Shown piece after piece: positions 43,811 to 53,134 of a stretch of DNA of 64,000 bases. The DNA lies in assembly GCF_002998295.1 (NCBI RefSeq), contig NZ_CP027226.1, positions 992,001 to 1,056,000 of the forward strand, given 5' to 3'. The position numbers and the translations under genes are program-made. The stretch is from Fastidiosipila sanguinis (GTDB taxonomy: Bacteria; Bacillota; Clostridia; Saccharofermentanales; Fastidiosipilaceae). The stretch's first letter is position 1. Every line of letters begins with the position of its first letter. The notes under the pieces are model-generated. The model saw only the letters and a list, made by a program, of their open reading frames with translations. It ran no database searches and was not told the DNA's origin.

Positions 43811-45889
43811 TTAGTTCTTTGATGTAATTTCTTCCTGAATGTTCTTAGGTACAGGTTCAAAGTGTGATGGTTGCATTGTAAATGTACCACGACCTTGAGT
43901 ACTTGATCTAAGTGTTGTGGCGTAACCGAACATTTCTGATAGTGGAACTTTTGCATCAATCTTTTGAGCGTTACCTTGTGCTTCCATACCAGCAATTGTA
44001 CCACGTCTTGAGCTTAGATCACCCATAACGTCTCCTAAGTAATCTTCTGGAGTAATTACGTCTACTTGCATGATTGGCTCTAACAATACTGGTGATGCTT
44101 TACGCATAGCTTCTTTGAAAGCCATAGAACCAGCGATTTGGAAGGCCATTTCAGAAGAGTCAACTTCGTGGCTGGAACCGTCGATCAAGTCAACCTTAAC
44201 ACCAACAACTTTATATCCAGCTAAAATACCGCTTTCCATAGCTTCTTGGATACCTTTATTTGTAGGTTCAACGAACTCTTTAGGAACTGAACCACCAACA
44301 GTTTTGTTGTTGAATTCATATTCAGTTTCAGCGTTAGGGTCTAGAGGTTCTACGTTAATTACAACGTGACCATATTGACCACGACCACCAGACTGACGTA
44401 CGAATTTCCCTTCTGCTGTAGCAGCTGCTGTAATTGTTTCCTTGTAAGCAACTTGTGGGTTACCTACGTTAGCCTCAACCTTGAACTCTCTCAATAGACG
44501 GTCAACGATGATATCCAAGTGTAGTTCACCCATACCTGAAATAATTGTTTGACCTGTATCTTCGTCTGTGTGAGTTCTGAAGGTTGGATCTTCTTCTGCA
44601 AGTTTTTGTAATGCAATAAGCATTTTATCTTGTGATGCTTTTGTTTTTGGCTCAATAGCAACACTAATAACTGGATCTGGGAATTCCATTGATTCCAAGA
44701 TAATTGGTGCATCCGCATCACATAGTGTGTCACCTGTTGATGTATCTTTCAAACCAACTGCTGCTGCGATATCACCTGAATATACTTCTGCTACTTCTTC
44801 ACGGTGATTAGCGTGCATCAATAGGATACGACCAACTCTTTCACGTTTACCCTTACTTGTGTTTTGTACATATGTACCGGATTGTAGAACACCTGAGTAC
44901 ATACGGAAGAAACATAACTTACCTACAAATGGGTCTGTAATAACTTTAAATGCTAAAGCTGCAACTGGACCTTCATCATCTGATGGTCTTGTTTCTTCTT
45001 CACCAGTATCTGGGTTTGTTCCTTTAATTGCTGGAATATCCAATGGTGATGGTAAGTAAGCTACAACTGCGTCTAATAGCAATTGAACACCCTTATTCTT
45101 GTATGAAGAACCACAAACAACTGGAATAATATCCAAGTTAATTGTTGCTTTACGCAAAGCTTCTACTAGGTCTTCTACAGGAATTTCTTCTTCCATTAAG
45201 AATCTTTCTAATAGTTCTTCATCTGTTTCACAGATTGCTTCAACCATTTTTGCACGATATTCGTTTGCTTGCTCTAGGTATTCTGCTGGAATTTCTGTTG
45301 ATGAGTAAGTTTTACCTGTTGCATCATCTTTGTAAATTTCAGCTTCCATGATCATCAAGTCAATGATACCTTCGAAGCTATCTTCTGCACCGATTGGCAA
45401 TTGGATAGGTACTGCATTAGCACCTAATCTCTTAGTAATTGTTTCAACTGATTGCAAGAAGTCAGCACCTGTAACGTCCATCTTGTTGATGTAAACGATA
45501 CGAGGAACTCCGTAGTTATCAGCTTGACGCCAAACTGTTTCAGTTTGAGGTTCAACACCACTCTTAGCATCTAGAACTGTAACTGCACCGTCAAGAACTC
45601 TCAATGAACGCTCAACTTCAACTGTGAAGTCAACGTGTCCTGGAGTATCGATTATATTAATACGGTGATTTTTCCATGCAGCTGTTGTAGCAGCTGAGGT
45701 AATTGTAATACCACGCTCTTGCTCTTGCTCCATGTAGTCCATGGTTGCACCACCATCGTGGGTTTCACCAATTTTGTGAATCTTACCAGTATAGTAAAGG
45801 ATACGTTCAGTTGTTGTTGTTTTACCAGCATCAATGTGAGCCATAATACCGATATTTCTAGTATCTTGTAATGAATAATCTCTTGGCAT
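43811..45889 (-). CDS. fusA: Elongation factor G
   Basis: This translocase GTPase moves tRNAs and mRNA through the ribosome. The P-loop is AHIDAGKT (17-24), followed by RGITI, DTPGH and NKMD. The domain III-V sequences are complete, including [27 protein letters not shown] and the C-terminal [15 protein letters not shown]. The length is 692 residues. It lies 20 bp after rpsG in the standard str order. Confidence 0.99.
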   Translation of the reverse strand: MPRDYSLQDTRNIGIMAHIDAGKTTTTERILYYTGKIHKIGETHDGGATMDYMEQEQERGITITSAATTAAWKNHRINIIDTPGHVDFTVEVERSLRVLDGAVTVLDAKSGVEPQTETVWRQADNYGVPRIVYINKMDVTGADFLQSVETITKRLGANAVPIQLPIGAEDSFEGIIDLMIMEAEIYKDDATGKTYSSTEIPAEYLEQANEYRAKMVEAICETDEELLERFLMEEEIPVEDLVEALRKATINLDIIPVVCGSSYKNKGVQLLLDAVVAYLPSPLDIPAIKGTNPDTGEEETRPSDDEGPVAALAFKVITDPFVGKLCFFRMYSGVLQSGTYVQNTSKGKRERVGRILLMHANHREEVAEVYSGDIAAAVGLKDTSTGDTLCDADAPIILESMEFPDPVISVAIEPKTKASQDKMLIALQKLAEEDPTFRTHTDEDTGQTIISGMGELHLDIIVDRLLREFKVEANVGNPQVAYKETITAAATAEGKFVRQSGGRGQYGHVVINVEPLDPNAETEYEFNNKTVGGSVPKEFVEPTNKGIQEAMESGILAGYKVVGVKVDLIDGSSHEVDSSEMAFQIAGSMAFKEAMRKASPVLLEPIMQVDVITPEDYLGDVMGDLSSRRGTIAGMEAQGNAQKIDAKVPLSEMFGYATTLRSSTQGRGTFTMQPSHFEPVPKNIQEEITSKN

Positions 45890-45909
45890 GCGTCTCTCCT
45901 TTTATACTA

Positions 45910-46380
45910 CTACCATCTGTAGTGGGCAAATGCACGGTTAGATTCAGCAGCTTTATGCATCTCTTCTTTACGACGATAAGAACTACCTGTTTCATTCATT
46001 GCATCGATTAACTCATTAGCTAAACGTTCTTTCATTGTACGTTCGCTTCTCTTTCTTGAGAAACCAACGATCCAACGCAATGCTAAAGTCTGTCTTCTCT
46101 CTGGACGAACTTCAACTGGTACTTGATAGTTTGCACCACCGACTCTACGTGCTTTAACTTCTAGTAAAGGCATTACATTTTCCAATGCCTTTTCGAACAC
46201 TTCCAATCCACTTAGTTCTGTTTTTTCTTCGATAATATCGAATGCTCCATAAACTATGGATTGTGCAACTCCCTTTTTACCATCTAGCATAACAACGTTA
46301 ATAAGTTTGCTTACTTTCTTGTCGTTATATAATGGATCAGGGAGAATATCTCTTTTTGGGACATGACCTTTTCTTGGCAC
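45910..46380 (-). CDS. rpsG: 30S ribosomal protein S7
   Basis: S7 initiates assembly of the 30S head on 16S rRNA. The 156-residue sequence is typical ([42 protein letters not shown] end). In E. coli, S7 also represses its own operon through the rpsL-rpsG gap. Here that gap is 152 bp and contains an inverted repeat. It precedes fusA by 20 bp. Confidence 0.98.
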   Translation of the reverse strand: MPRKGHVPKRDILPDPLYNDKKVSKLINVVMLDGKKGVAQSIVYGAFDIIEEKTELSGLEVFEKALENVMPLLEVKARRVGGANYQVPVEVRPERRQTLALRWIVGFSRKRSERTMKERLANELIDAMNETGSSYRRKEEMHKAAESNRAFAHYRW

Positions 46381-46468
46381 TTTCGCTTCCCTCCTTTATA
46401 TGATAAAACTAGGAATTTAATCCTGTATCATTAGGTACTCAATACTTGTCTTCAAGTTCTGTCAGCGC

Positions 46469-46507
46469 CTTGCCATTTAAAATCTAATTAAATTAATTAT
46501 TGGCAAG
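46469..46507 (-). promoter_or_regulatory. Inverted repeat in the rpsL-rpsG gap, possible S7 control site
   Basis: CTTGCCA and TGGCAAG bracket an AT-rich 25-base stretch in the 152-bp intercistronic region. The position matches the E. coli S7 regulatory site, but no sequence identity is claimed. Confidence 0.35.
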
Positions 46508-46532
46508 ATGTACTGAGCAATTTCAACCTAAT

Positions 46533-46961
46533 CTATTTTTTAACTTTTGCTTCTTTTGGTTTCTTAGTACCGTACTTAGATCTACCTTGTTTTCTATCGT
46601 TAACACCAGCAGTATCTAATGCACCTCTAACGATATGGTAACGTACACCTGGCAAGTCTTTAACACGACCACCTCTGATTAATACAACAGAGTGCTCTTG
46701 TAGGTTATGGCCGATTCCTGGAATATAAGCAGTAACTTCCATACCTGAGTTTAGACGAACACGAGCGACTTTACGCATAGCTGAGTTAGGTTTCTTAGGA
46801 GTTGTAGTTTTAACTACTGTACATACACCACGTTTTTGTGGGCTAATTACCTTGCTTGGCTTCTTATGAATTGTGTTCATATTGTAATGCAAAGCTGGTG
46901 ATTTAGATTTCTCCTTCTTAGTCTGGCGACCTTTTCTAATCAACTGATTGGTTGTTGGCAT
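46533..46961 (-). CDS. rpsL: 30S ribosomal protein S12
   Basis: S12 lies at the decoding centre and is the streptomycin target. [12 protein letters not shown] opens the protein. [19 protein letters not shown] and [16 protein letters not shown] contain the two lysines whose changes give streptomycin resistance; both are wild type here. The ATG at 46961 has GGAGG seven bases upstream, so I reject an upstream in-frame ATG at 47012. The resulting 142 residues are the longer form found in many Bacillota. Confidence 0.98.
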   Translation of the reverse strand: MPTTNQLIRKGRQTKKEKSKSPALHYNMNTIHKKPSKVISPQKRGVCTVVKTTTPKKPNSAMRKVARVRLNSGMEVTAYIPGIGHNLQEHSVVLIRGGRVKDLPGVRYHIVRGALDTAGVNDRKQGRSKYGTKKPKEAKVKK

Positions 46962-47034
46962 CAATACACCTCCTTCTTTCTTATTTAAGTTTATTAAGCA
47001 CAATAAACCCATTTGTGCATTTTCGCACCGAGAA

Positions 47035-47063
47035 ATTATACCATCAAGTCAATGATTTGGCAA
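47035..47063 (-). promoter_or_regulatory. Strong str-operon promoter
   Basis: On the reverse strand TTGCCA and TATAAT are exactly 17 bp apart, and a TG lies one base before the -10 (extended -10). The leader before rpsL would be about 67 bases. Confidence 0.8.
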
Positions 47064-47109
47064 AAATAATTTCACAACGATGAATAATACACCATAAATG
47101 GGTTTAATG

Positions 47110-47140
47110 TTGAAACTTTTTACATTATTTGAAACTTTTT
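47110..47140. repeat. Two 12-bp direct repeats upstream of the rpsL promoter
   Basis: TTGAAACTTTTT occurs at 47110-47121 and 47129-47140, a period of 19 bp, 47-77 bp upstream of the rpsL -35. It could be an A-tract UP-type element, a binding site, or part of the serS 3' region. Confidence 0.5.
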
Positions 47141-47187
47141 GAATTTTTCATAGATAAATTCAAATATTCAAAGATAGTTTAGTTAAA

Positions 47188-48486
47188 TTACTTCTCTCTT
47201 GGTTTTAGATAACGTTGTCCACCCATATATTTAGTTAATACAGCTGGAATTAAAACTGAACCGTCTTCTTGTTGGTATTGTTCCAATATTGCTGGGAACA
47301 ATCTTGATGTAGCTAGTCCTGAACCATTTAATGTATGTAGATATTTAATTTTGTTATCACTTTCTGATCTATATCTCATATTACCTCTTCTAGCTTGGTA
47401 ATCTTTGGCGTTGGATACAGAACTTACTTCCTTGTACTCATTCATACTTGGAATCCAAACTTCAATATCCCAGGTCTTAGCCATTGATGCACTACAGTCA
47501 CCTGCAGCTAAGCTACTGACTCTGAAATGTAGACCCAAATCACTTACTAATTTACTTGCCTTTTCTACTAATTCTTCAAATGCTTTCTCTGAGTCTTCTG
47601 GTTTTGTGAACTGGAACATTTCAATCTTATTGAATTGGTGACCTCTGATCATACCTCTCTCACTAGATCCGTATGTACCAGCTTCTTTTCTATAACATGG
47701 AGAATATGCGAAATATTTTCTTGGCAAATCTGCTTCGGTTAAAATTTCATCTCTGAACAAGTTAACTACTGCTGTTTCTGCTGTTGGTAGTAAAAATTGT
47801 TTATTTTCTTCTTGTACATTCTCATCAGAATCAAGCCAGAATACATCTTCCTTAAATTTAGGAAATTGTCCTGCTGTGAATCCTGAAGCTGAATTTAGAA
47901 TATGTGGGACTAATAGCATTTTATATTCATCAGCTACATGAGCATCTATAAAGTAGTTTAATAAGGCCCATTCTAAACGTGCACCATCACCTTCATAAAG
48001 CCAGAAACCAGTACCTGATAATTTAGCACCACGCTCATAATCAATTAGACCTAAGTTTTCTTCTAGTTCGATATGACTCTTAGGTTCGAAATCAAATTTA
48101 GGTTGTTCACCAAACATTTTTTCAACTTGATTATTCTCTTTGCCACCTGCTCTTACTTCTTCTGCAGGCATATTTGGTAAACCTATTAAAAACTCTTCCT
48201 GCTTGAGATTTAGTTCTGATACTAGATCGTCCTTTTCTTTAATTTCATCAGAAAGCTCTTTAAGCTCTGCTAAAACATGGTCAGCATTCTCACCATTTCT
48301 CTTCAACTGACCTACCTCTGCTGAAGCCTTATTTCTCTTAGCTTTTAGAGCTTCTACTTCAGTCATAGCTTCACGTCTTTTGACATCGATTTCTAATAAT
48401 TCTTTGAAATCTACTTCTAAACCTCTTTTTGCCAAAGCTTTTTGTACATATTCAGGATTTTCTCTAATTAATTGAATATCTAACAT
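47188..48486 (-). CDS. serS: Seryl-tRNA synthetase
   Basis: This class II enzyme charges tRNA-Ser. The N-terminal 110 residues form the long antiparallel coiled-coil arm that reads the tRNA variable loop. The catalytic core has motif 2 (FAYSPCYRKEAGTYGSSERGMIRGHQFNKIEMF) and motif 3 (LNGSGLATSRLFPAILEQYQ). The length is 432 residues. A 57-bp spacer separates it from whiA, leaving no room for a T-box. It is the last gene of the long leftward envelope run. Confidence 0.98.
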   Translation of the reverse strand: MLDIQLIRENPEYVQKALAKRGLEVDFKELLEIDVKRREAMTEVEALKAKRNKASAEVGQLKRNGENADHVLAELKELSDEIKEKDDLVSELNLKQEEFLIGLPNMPAEEVRAGGKENNQVEKMFGEQPKFDFEPKSHIELEENLGLIDYERGAKLSGTGFWLYEGDGARLEWALLNYFIDAHVADEYKMLLVPHILNSASGFTAGQFPKFKEDVFWLDSDENVQEENKQFLLPTAETAVVNLFRDEILTEADLPRKYFAYSPCYRKEAGTYGSSERGMIRGHQFNKIEMFQFTKPEDSEKAFEELVEKASKLVSDLGLHFRVSSLAAGDCSASMAKTWDIEVWIPSMNEYKEVSSVSNAKDYQARRGNMRYRSESDNKIKYLHTLNGSGLATSRLFPAILEQYQQEDGSVLIPAVLTKYMGGQRYLKPREK

Positions 48487-48543
48487 ATTATTCCTCCTAA
48501 TAAGCTCATCTACTTATATTGTTAAATTATATCATCAAGCTAT

Positions 48544-49464
48544 TTAATCCGCATTTGATTTAAAATAATCATTTATCCACTTTTCTAACTTAGCCAAACG
48601 GTGATACATGCCACTTTTTGAAATGCTTGGTTCCATTTCTGCTGCTAAATCACTTAAAGAATATCCTGGAAACTTAAGTCTTAAATTTGCAACCTCTTTT
48701 AAGTCTTCAGGTAGCATTTGATAGGCACCAATGTCGTTCAATTTTTTCAAGGCAAGTATTTGTCTAGCCGTTGAATCTGCAACCCGCTGCAAGTTAGCAT
48801 TATCAAAATTCACTATCCTGTTTACATCTTCATTAACTTTTTTCTTAACTCTTATATTTTCAAAATCTAGTAAGGATCTATGAGCTCCAATTAATCCAAG
48901 AAACTCTGCTATATCGTCTCCTGTGCGTAAATATAAAAAGAAAGCATTACTTCCACTAGAGACTTCTATATTTTCATCTACTAGTAGTTCATGAAGAAAA
49001 TTCTTTACTGATAATCTTTTAAGCGCCAGCTCTAATTGATAACTTTGTTCAGGGCAAGCCATTGATCCATTCATTAGAAAAGCTGAGCGTAATATATCAA
49101 TTCTCTCTTCTTGATTAAAATCAGCAATATCTCTATTTATTTGACCTCTTACCCAGTTAAAATCCAATTCTGTCTCCAAAAGATCAAAAACAGCTTCTAC
49201 TGCAACTTTACTTGAAAACTCGAAACTACTCTGGGTCTTCTTCTCTTCCAATATATAATCAACATCGAGAACGTCATCTATATAACTCTTAATCAGTTCA
49301 ATATAATTTGTGTTATAACATTTGAAAATTATTTTATGAGAGCGAAAGCTAGCAGAGCTGGCTAAAGAAAAAGCTAAATGTAAGCTTTTATCATTTAAAT
49401 TAACTTGCTCAACTGCACAAAGTTCTTTTTTTACTTTTTGTGAAAAACTTTCACTTCTGCTCAT
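48544..49464 (-). CDS. whiA: WhiA DNA-binding protein
   Basis: WhiA combines a degenerate LAGLIDADG homing-endonuclease fold with a C-terminal helix-turn-helix (LKFPGYSLSDLAAEMEPSISKSGMYHRLAKL). It influences cell division and chromosome segregation in Gram-positive bacteria. The N-terminus (SFSQKVKKELCAVE) is typical, and the length of 306 residues is normal. It follows murB by 3 bp. The usual partners rapZ and yvcK are absent here. Confidence 0.95.
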   Translation of the reverse strand: MSRSESFSQKVKKELCAVEQVNLNDKSLHLAFSLASSASFRSHKIIFKCYNTNYIELIKSYIDDVLDVDYILEEKKTQSSFEFSSKVAVEAVFDLLETELDFNWVRGQINRDIADFNQEERIDILRSAFLMNGSMACPEQSYQLELALKRLSVKNFLHELLVDENIEVSSGSNAFFLYLRTGDDIAEFLGLIGAHRSLLDFENIRVKKKVNEDVNRIVNFDNANLQRVADSTARQILALKKLNDIGAYQMLPEDLKEVANLRLKFPGYSLSDLAAEMEPSISKSGMYHRLAKLEKWINDYFKSNAD

Positions 49465-49467
49465 TTA

Positions 49468-50520
49468 TTACCATTCTCCAATGATTCTAACTTCAGTTTC
49501 TAGATCAACCCCATGATCCTTTTTTACAGTCTCTTGAACGTGTTTAATAACGGCTAATACATCAGTCGCTTTTGCATTGTCAACATTTACAATAAAACCT
49601 GCATGTTTCTCAGAGACTTCAGCCCCTCCAACTCTAAAACCTTTAAGACCACTATCCATAATTAGCTTCCCTGCGAAATAACCTTCTGGTCTCTTAAACA
49701 CGGAGCCACAACTTGGATATTCTAGCGGTTGAGAGGCGTTTCTACGATTAGTAAGGTCTGCCACCATAGAGTTAATTAAATCTTGCTCACCTTTATTTAC
49801 TTTAAAAATAGAAGCTAAAATAATTCCATGTTCTTTGTGGAAAATACTCTCTCTATAAGCAAACTCCTGTTCCTCTCCACTAGCTACTTTTAGTTCTAGT
49901 TCTGGAGAAAGATAATAAGTTTGCACACAAGTATCTGCTGTCATACGGCCATAGGCTCCTGCATTCATATAGACTCCACCACCAACAGATCCTGGAATCC
50001 CGCAGCTATACTCTAAACCGGTCATTGAATTATTTGTAGCAAATTTAGATAATTCTTTCAATGGCGCCCCTGCTTCACTATAAATATAAACATCTTCATC
50101 AGAATCTTCTATTTCCAACAAATCAGCAGATTCAATTAGATTTTCTTGAGCAGAAATCAAACCATCAAAATCCGGACTAGGCAAGGCTCTTAAAAAACCA
50201 ATTCTGCTAAAATTTTCTGCAAAAGCTATAACTAAACCTCTTATTCCTTTATCAGAAATCAATAAGTTTGAACCTAAACCTATAACAGTTACATCAACAT
50301 CAAATTCTTTTGCCCACTCTAAAACATCTTTTAAATTCTCTAAATTATCCACAAGATAAAAATAGTCGGCTGGACCACCTACTTTATAGGTGCAATGTTG
50401 ACTCATCTCTTCATTAAGACGAATGTTAATACCTTTATCTATCAAAGAATTAACAGCTGTTTTTGGATCATTATTAGTATTTTCATTATTAAAAACAATC
50501 TTCTCTTCTATATTGTCCAT
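49468..50520 (-). CDS. murB: UDP-N-acetylenolpyruvoylglucosamine reductase
   Basis: MurB reduces UDP-GlcNAc-enolpyruvate to UDP-MurNAc with NADPH and FAD, the second committed step of peptidoglycan synthesis. FAD-domain motifs are TYKVGGPADYF, VIGLGSNLLISDKGIRG and YSCGIPGSVGGGVYMNAGAYG; the catalytic Ser lies in EYPSCGSVFKRP. The type II layout fits the 350 residues, with a 25-residue polar N-terminal extension. A terminator-like hairpin separates it from hprK. Confidence 0.96.
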   Translation of the reverse strand: MDNIEEKIVFNNENTNNDPKTAVNSLIDKGINIRLNEEMSQHCTYKVGGPADYFYLVDNLENLKDVLEWAKEFDVDVTVIGLGSNLLISDKGIRGLVIAFAENFSRIGFLRALPSPDFDGLISAQENLIESADLLEIEDSDEDVYIYSEAGAPLKELSKFATNNSMTGLEYSCGIPGSVGGGVYMNAGAYGRMTADTCVQTYYLSPELELKVASGEEQEFAYRESIFHKEHGIILASIFKVNKGEQDLINSMVADLTNRRNASQPLEYPSCGSVFKRPEGYFAGKLIMDSGLKGFRVGGAEVSEKHAGFIVNVDNAKATDVLAVIKHVQETVKKDHGVDLETEVRIIGEW

Positions 50521-50536
50521 GATATCTCCAAACTAA

Positions 50537-50562
50537 AAGTCTCTTTATCACTAAAGAGACTG
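50537..50562 (-). terminator. Terminator-like hairpin between hprK and murB
   Basis: A perfect 10-bp stem (AGTCTCTTTA with complement) and 4-base loop are followed on the reverse strand by TTTTAGTTT. The short T-run suggests partial termination within the run. Confidence 0.6.
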
Positions 50563-50570
50563 TCTAAATT

Positions 50571-51488
50571 CTATTCGTTTTTGCCAAATAGTCTTTCGGT
50601 AAGTGCCTGTGCAGCATTATACCCCATACGTCTTTGTCTAAAGTTAATCGCTGCAACTTCAACTATAATAGCCAAGTTCCTACCTGGTCTAACTGGAATG
50701 GTGATTGAAGGGATTTGGATACCTAAAATATCGGTCGTTTCCTCAGAAATTCCCAATCTTTCATAAGATTTTCTATCATCCCAAAGTTCTAGATTAATAG
50801 CAAAGTCTATTGATTCTTCTTGTTTAACAGATTGGACACCGAATAGTTCTTTGACATCCATTATTCCAAGGCCTCTTATCTCAATTAAGTGACGTATAAT
50901 TTCTGGTGCACGACCTAATAAAGTAGTATCTGAAACTCTTCTAACTTCAACTAAATCATCAGCAATAAGTCTATGTCCTCTATTAACCAATTCCATAGCG
51001 GTTTCTGACTTACCAACACCACTTTCACCAATAATTAACATACCCTCACCATAAATCTCAACTAAAACACCATGCAAAGTAGTTTCAGGAGCTAATTCAA
51101 CGTTTAGGTATTTAACTAATGAACTCATAAAAACAGAGGTTACTTCTGGGGTTCTGAGTAAAGGTACTGAATATCTATTAGAACATTCATACATTTCTGG
51201 GAAAGCTTGATGGTGTCTTGAAATTACCAAACATGGAATCCCCGTTGACATAAGAGCATCGAGTTTTTGCATTCTAGATTCTGCGGATTCAGCTGCTAGA
51301 TAAGCCATCTCCATGTTACCCAATAACTGTATACGATCAGATCCAAAGTGCTCATATGAACCTGACAATTGCAAACCAGGTCTAGTAACATCCGCTACTG
51401 TTATCAGTATATCTTCAGTGTTTCCAAAGGATGTTAATTCTTCTAAATTAAATTCATCTATTATATCTCTTAATGTTACAGAAGCCAT
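50571..51488 (-). CDS. hprK: HPr kinase/phosphorylase
   Basis: HprK/P phosphorylates Ser46 of HPr in response to metabolites, the sensor step of carbon catabolite repression. The P-loop is GESGVGKS (154-161), followed by the signature region (IEIRGLGIMDVKELFGVQSV) and the C-terminal VRPGRNLAIIVEVAA. The 305-residue length is standard. It implies CcpA-type catabolite control in this cell, though neither HPr nor CcpA is in the window. Confidence 0.96.
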   Translation of the reverse strand: MASVTLRDIIDEFNLEELTSFGNTEDILITVADVTRPGLQLSGSYEHFGSDRIQLLGNMEMAYLAAESAESRMQKLDALMSTGIPCLVISRHHQAFPEMYECSNRYSVPLLRTPEVTSVFMSSLVKYLNVELAPETTLHGVLVEIYGEGMLIIGESGVGKSETAMELVNRGHRLIADDLVEVRRVSDTTLLGRAPEIIRHLIEIRGLGIMDVKELFGVQSVKQEESIDFAINLELWDDRKSYERLGISEETTDILGIQIPSITIPVRPGRNLAIIVEVAAINFRQRRMGYNAAQALTERLFGKNE

Positions 51489-51509
51489 ATCTACTCCTTA
51501 CCCATGCTA

Positions 51510-52520
51510 TCAAAATTCCCAGTTCCAACCTTGCTTACTAATAGTTGGAAGATCTTCAGTATTTCCACCTAATTTCTTGATAGCAACATAAAAATCTGCA
51601 TAAAGCTCTTCTGGCATTTCATCATAATGCTCTTCTATATATGACCTTAACAAAGGAATAGCCCTTGCTGAGCCTAAATCTCCTAAATTCATAACCACTA
51701 AAGTTTTATCTTTAACTTCTTTGAATACTTTTCTAAGAGTCTTATATGCTTCGTCTTTATAGTTATCATGTTTTTTGCCTATTTTCGTGATCGTTAGTAT
51801 TAAAGTATCTGCTACAGAGTTAAGTTCTTTATTGGCTTTCGCTTCAGTAGACTCTAACTCATTTAATAACGCTTCTTTTATCAGATCAAAACTGTGCTCA
51901 GAACATCTCTCAAAATATTCAACAACATCATCTTGCAATCTCTCGTCCGGATTTTTGCTATCCAATAGCCAATTCAAAATATCTTTGGAGTATTTAGGAT
52001 CGTTCCAATCTGCCAAAATATTTAGTAGTCTAGCAGTACCATATCTTATGGCTATTTCTTCATCTACACTAGAAAAGCTCTTAGCTTCTATTGATGTTTC
52101 TAACAACTCTTGTAAGACTCTATCTCTAGCGTCTGTATCTAATTCCTTTAAACATTGAATCAGCTGTTCAGGCAAGTCAAAATCTGATTTTTTTACAAAT
52201 GCAAAAGTAAAATCCAACAAATCATCGCTAGATAATCTGCTTAAATAAGTTGCCAAATCTTCATCATTTAGTAACTCATGCTTCTCACTATGCCAGTTTT
52301 CAAAAGCTTTCGCATACAGTTTAAACATCTTCTCAGCTAATGCTTGCATATCAGTTTCTTGACTAGCTTCTGATTCTAATATTTCATCATAACGTTGTTC
52401 TAAACTAGAGTTAGTCAAGTTCGCATATTTACTACCCAATTTAGCTGCATTTGAATTACTAAAATCTGTAGAAATGTTTACATCTATTTTTTCGTTATTT
52501 TTGTTATTTTCTTTTTGCAT
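51510..52520 (-). CDS. All-helical (HEAT-like repeat) protein of unknown function
   Basis: A 336-residue acidic, soluble protein. After about 45 polar residues the sequence is a series of amphipathic helices of about 35-40 residues (LLDFTFAFVKK, ILNILADWNDPKYS, LVVMNLGDLGSARAIPLLRSYIEEH), with the look of HEAT or ARM repeats. It has no signal peptide, membrane segment or catalytic motif that I can see. It ends in a Trp-rich tail (GWNWEF). It lies 21 bp before hprK in the run. I cannot assign a function. Confidence 0.75.
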   Translation of the reverse strand: MQKENNKNNEKIDVNISTDFSNSNAAKLGSKYANLTNSSLEQRYDEILESEASQETDMQALAEKMFKLYAKAFENWHSEKHELLNDEDLATYLSRLSSDDLLDFTFAFVKKSDFDLPEQLIQCLKELDTDARDRVLQELLETSIEAKSFSSVDEEIAIRYGTARLLNILADWNDPKYSKDILNWLLDSKNPDERLQDDVVEYFERCSEHSFDLIKEALLNELESTEAKANKELNSVADTLILTITKIGKKHDNYKDEAYKTLRKVFKEVKDKTLVVMNLGDLGSARAIPLLRSYIEEHYDEMPEELYADFYVAIKKLGGNTEDLPTISKQGWNWEF

Positions 52521-52553
52521 TTAAAAATCACATACCTTATTTATATTTTACAA

Positions 52554-53117
52554 CTAATTATCGTCATCAGCACCAGTATAGTTAAAAGTAAAAAAGCTAC
52601 ATGCATTAATTACCGCTGAAATTATCAATAATGTTCCATATATATTTACATATTCTAAACTCGCTTCGGCAGGCAAGGTTAACGCATAAATTCCAAAACC
52701 AATAAATATTGCTGCAAATATTAAAGCAAACCACCAGCTTTGAAATGACTTTTTAACTTGAACAAAGGCAATTTGAATCTGATATCCTGCCATAGCCATA
52801 AATATAGTCGCATTGAATATTCCGAGAAGCGACCATATTAATTCAATATTTTTAAGCAAGAAAACTGCAGCAGCTATAGTTAACGCCGCAAGAACAAATT
52901 GGTGCTCATATATTTTTCTAGTCTCATCTGCAAAGAAAAACTGTAGGATCGCAGCAGCTGCGAAAGCAAATAATATTATAGCTATAACAATTGCTATAAT
53001 ATTCAAGCTGGATTTTGGGTTGATTAACAGCAGCACCCCTAGAACTAAAGATACTGCTGCCAAAACACCTAATCGCAATTTGTAATGCTGTTTTACAGAT
53101 TCTACACTTGTATCCAT
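52554..53117 (-). CDS. DUF308 (HdeD-like) membrane protein
   Basis: A 187-residue protein with six hydrophobic segments arranged as pairs, beginning LGVLAAVSLVLGVLLLINP, which matches the DUF308 repeat pattern. Family members in enterobacteria are linked to acid resistance, but the molecular function is unknown. It lies between the GH84 gene (17 bp) and the helical-repeat gene (33 bp). Confidence 0.75.
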   Translation of the reverse strand: MDTSVESVKQHYKLRLGVLAAVSLVLGVLLLINPKSSLNIIAIVIAIILFAFAAAAILQFFFADETRKIYEHQFVLAALTIAAAVFLLKNIELIWSLLGIFNATIFMAMAGYQIQIAFVQVKKSFQSWWFALIFAAIFIGFGIYALTLPAEASLEYVNIYGTLLIISAVINACSFFTFNYTGADDDN

Positions 53118-53134
53118 GATTTTCTCCTCAGAAA

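Noticed and set aside
46962-47012. Longer rpsL start with 17 extra residues
   Set aside because: The [11 protein letters not shown] start is universal and has GGAGG seven bases upstream, inside the supposed extension.
51775-52158. Open frame of 127 codons on the + strand
   Set aside because: Shadow of the helical-repeat gene; Ser/Leu-rich composition is typical of antisense frames here.
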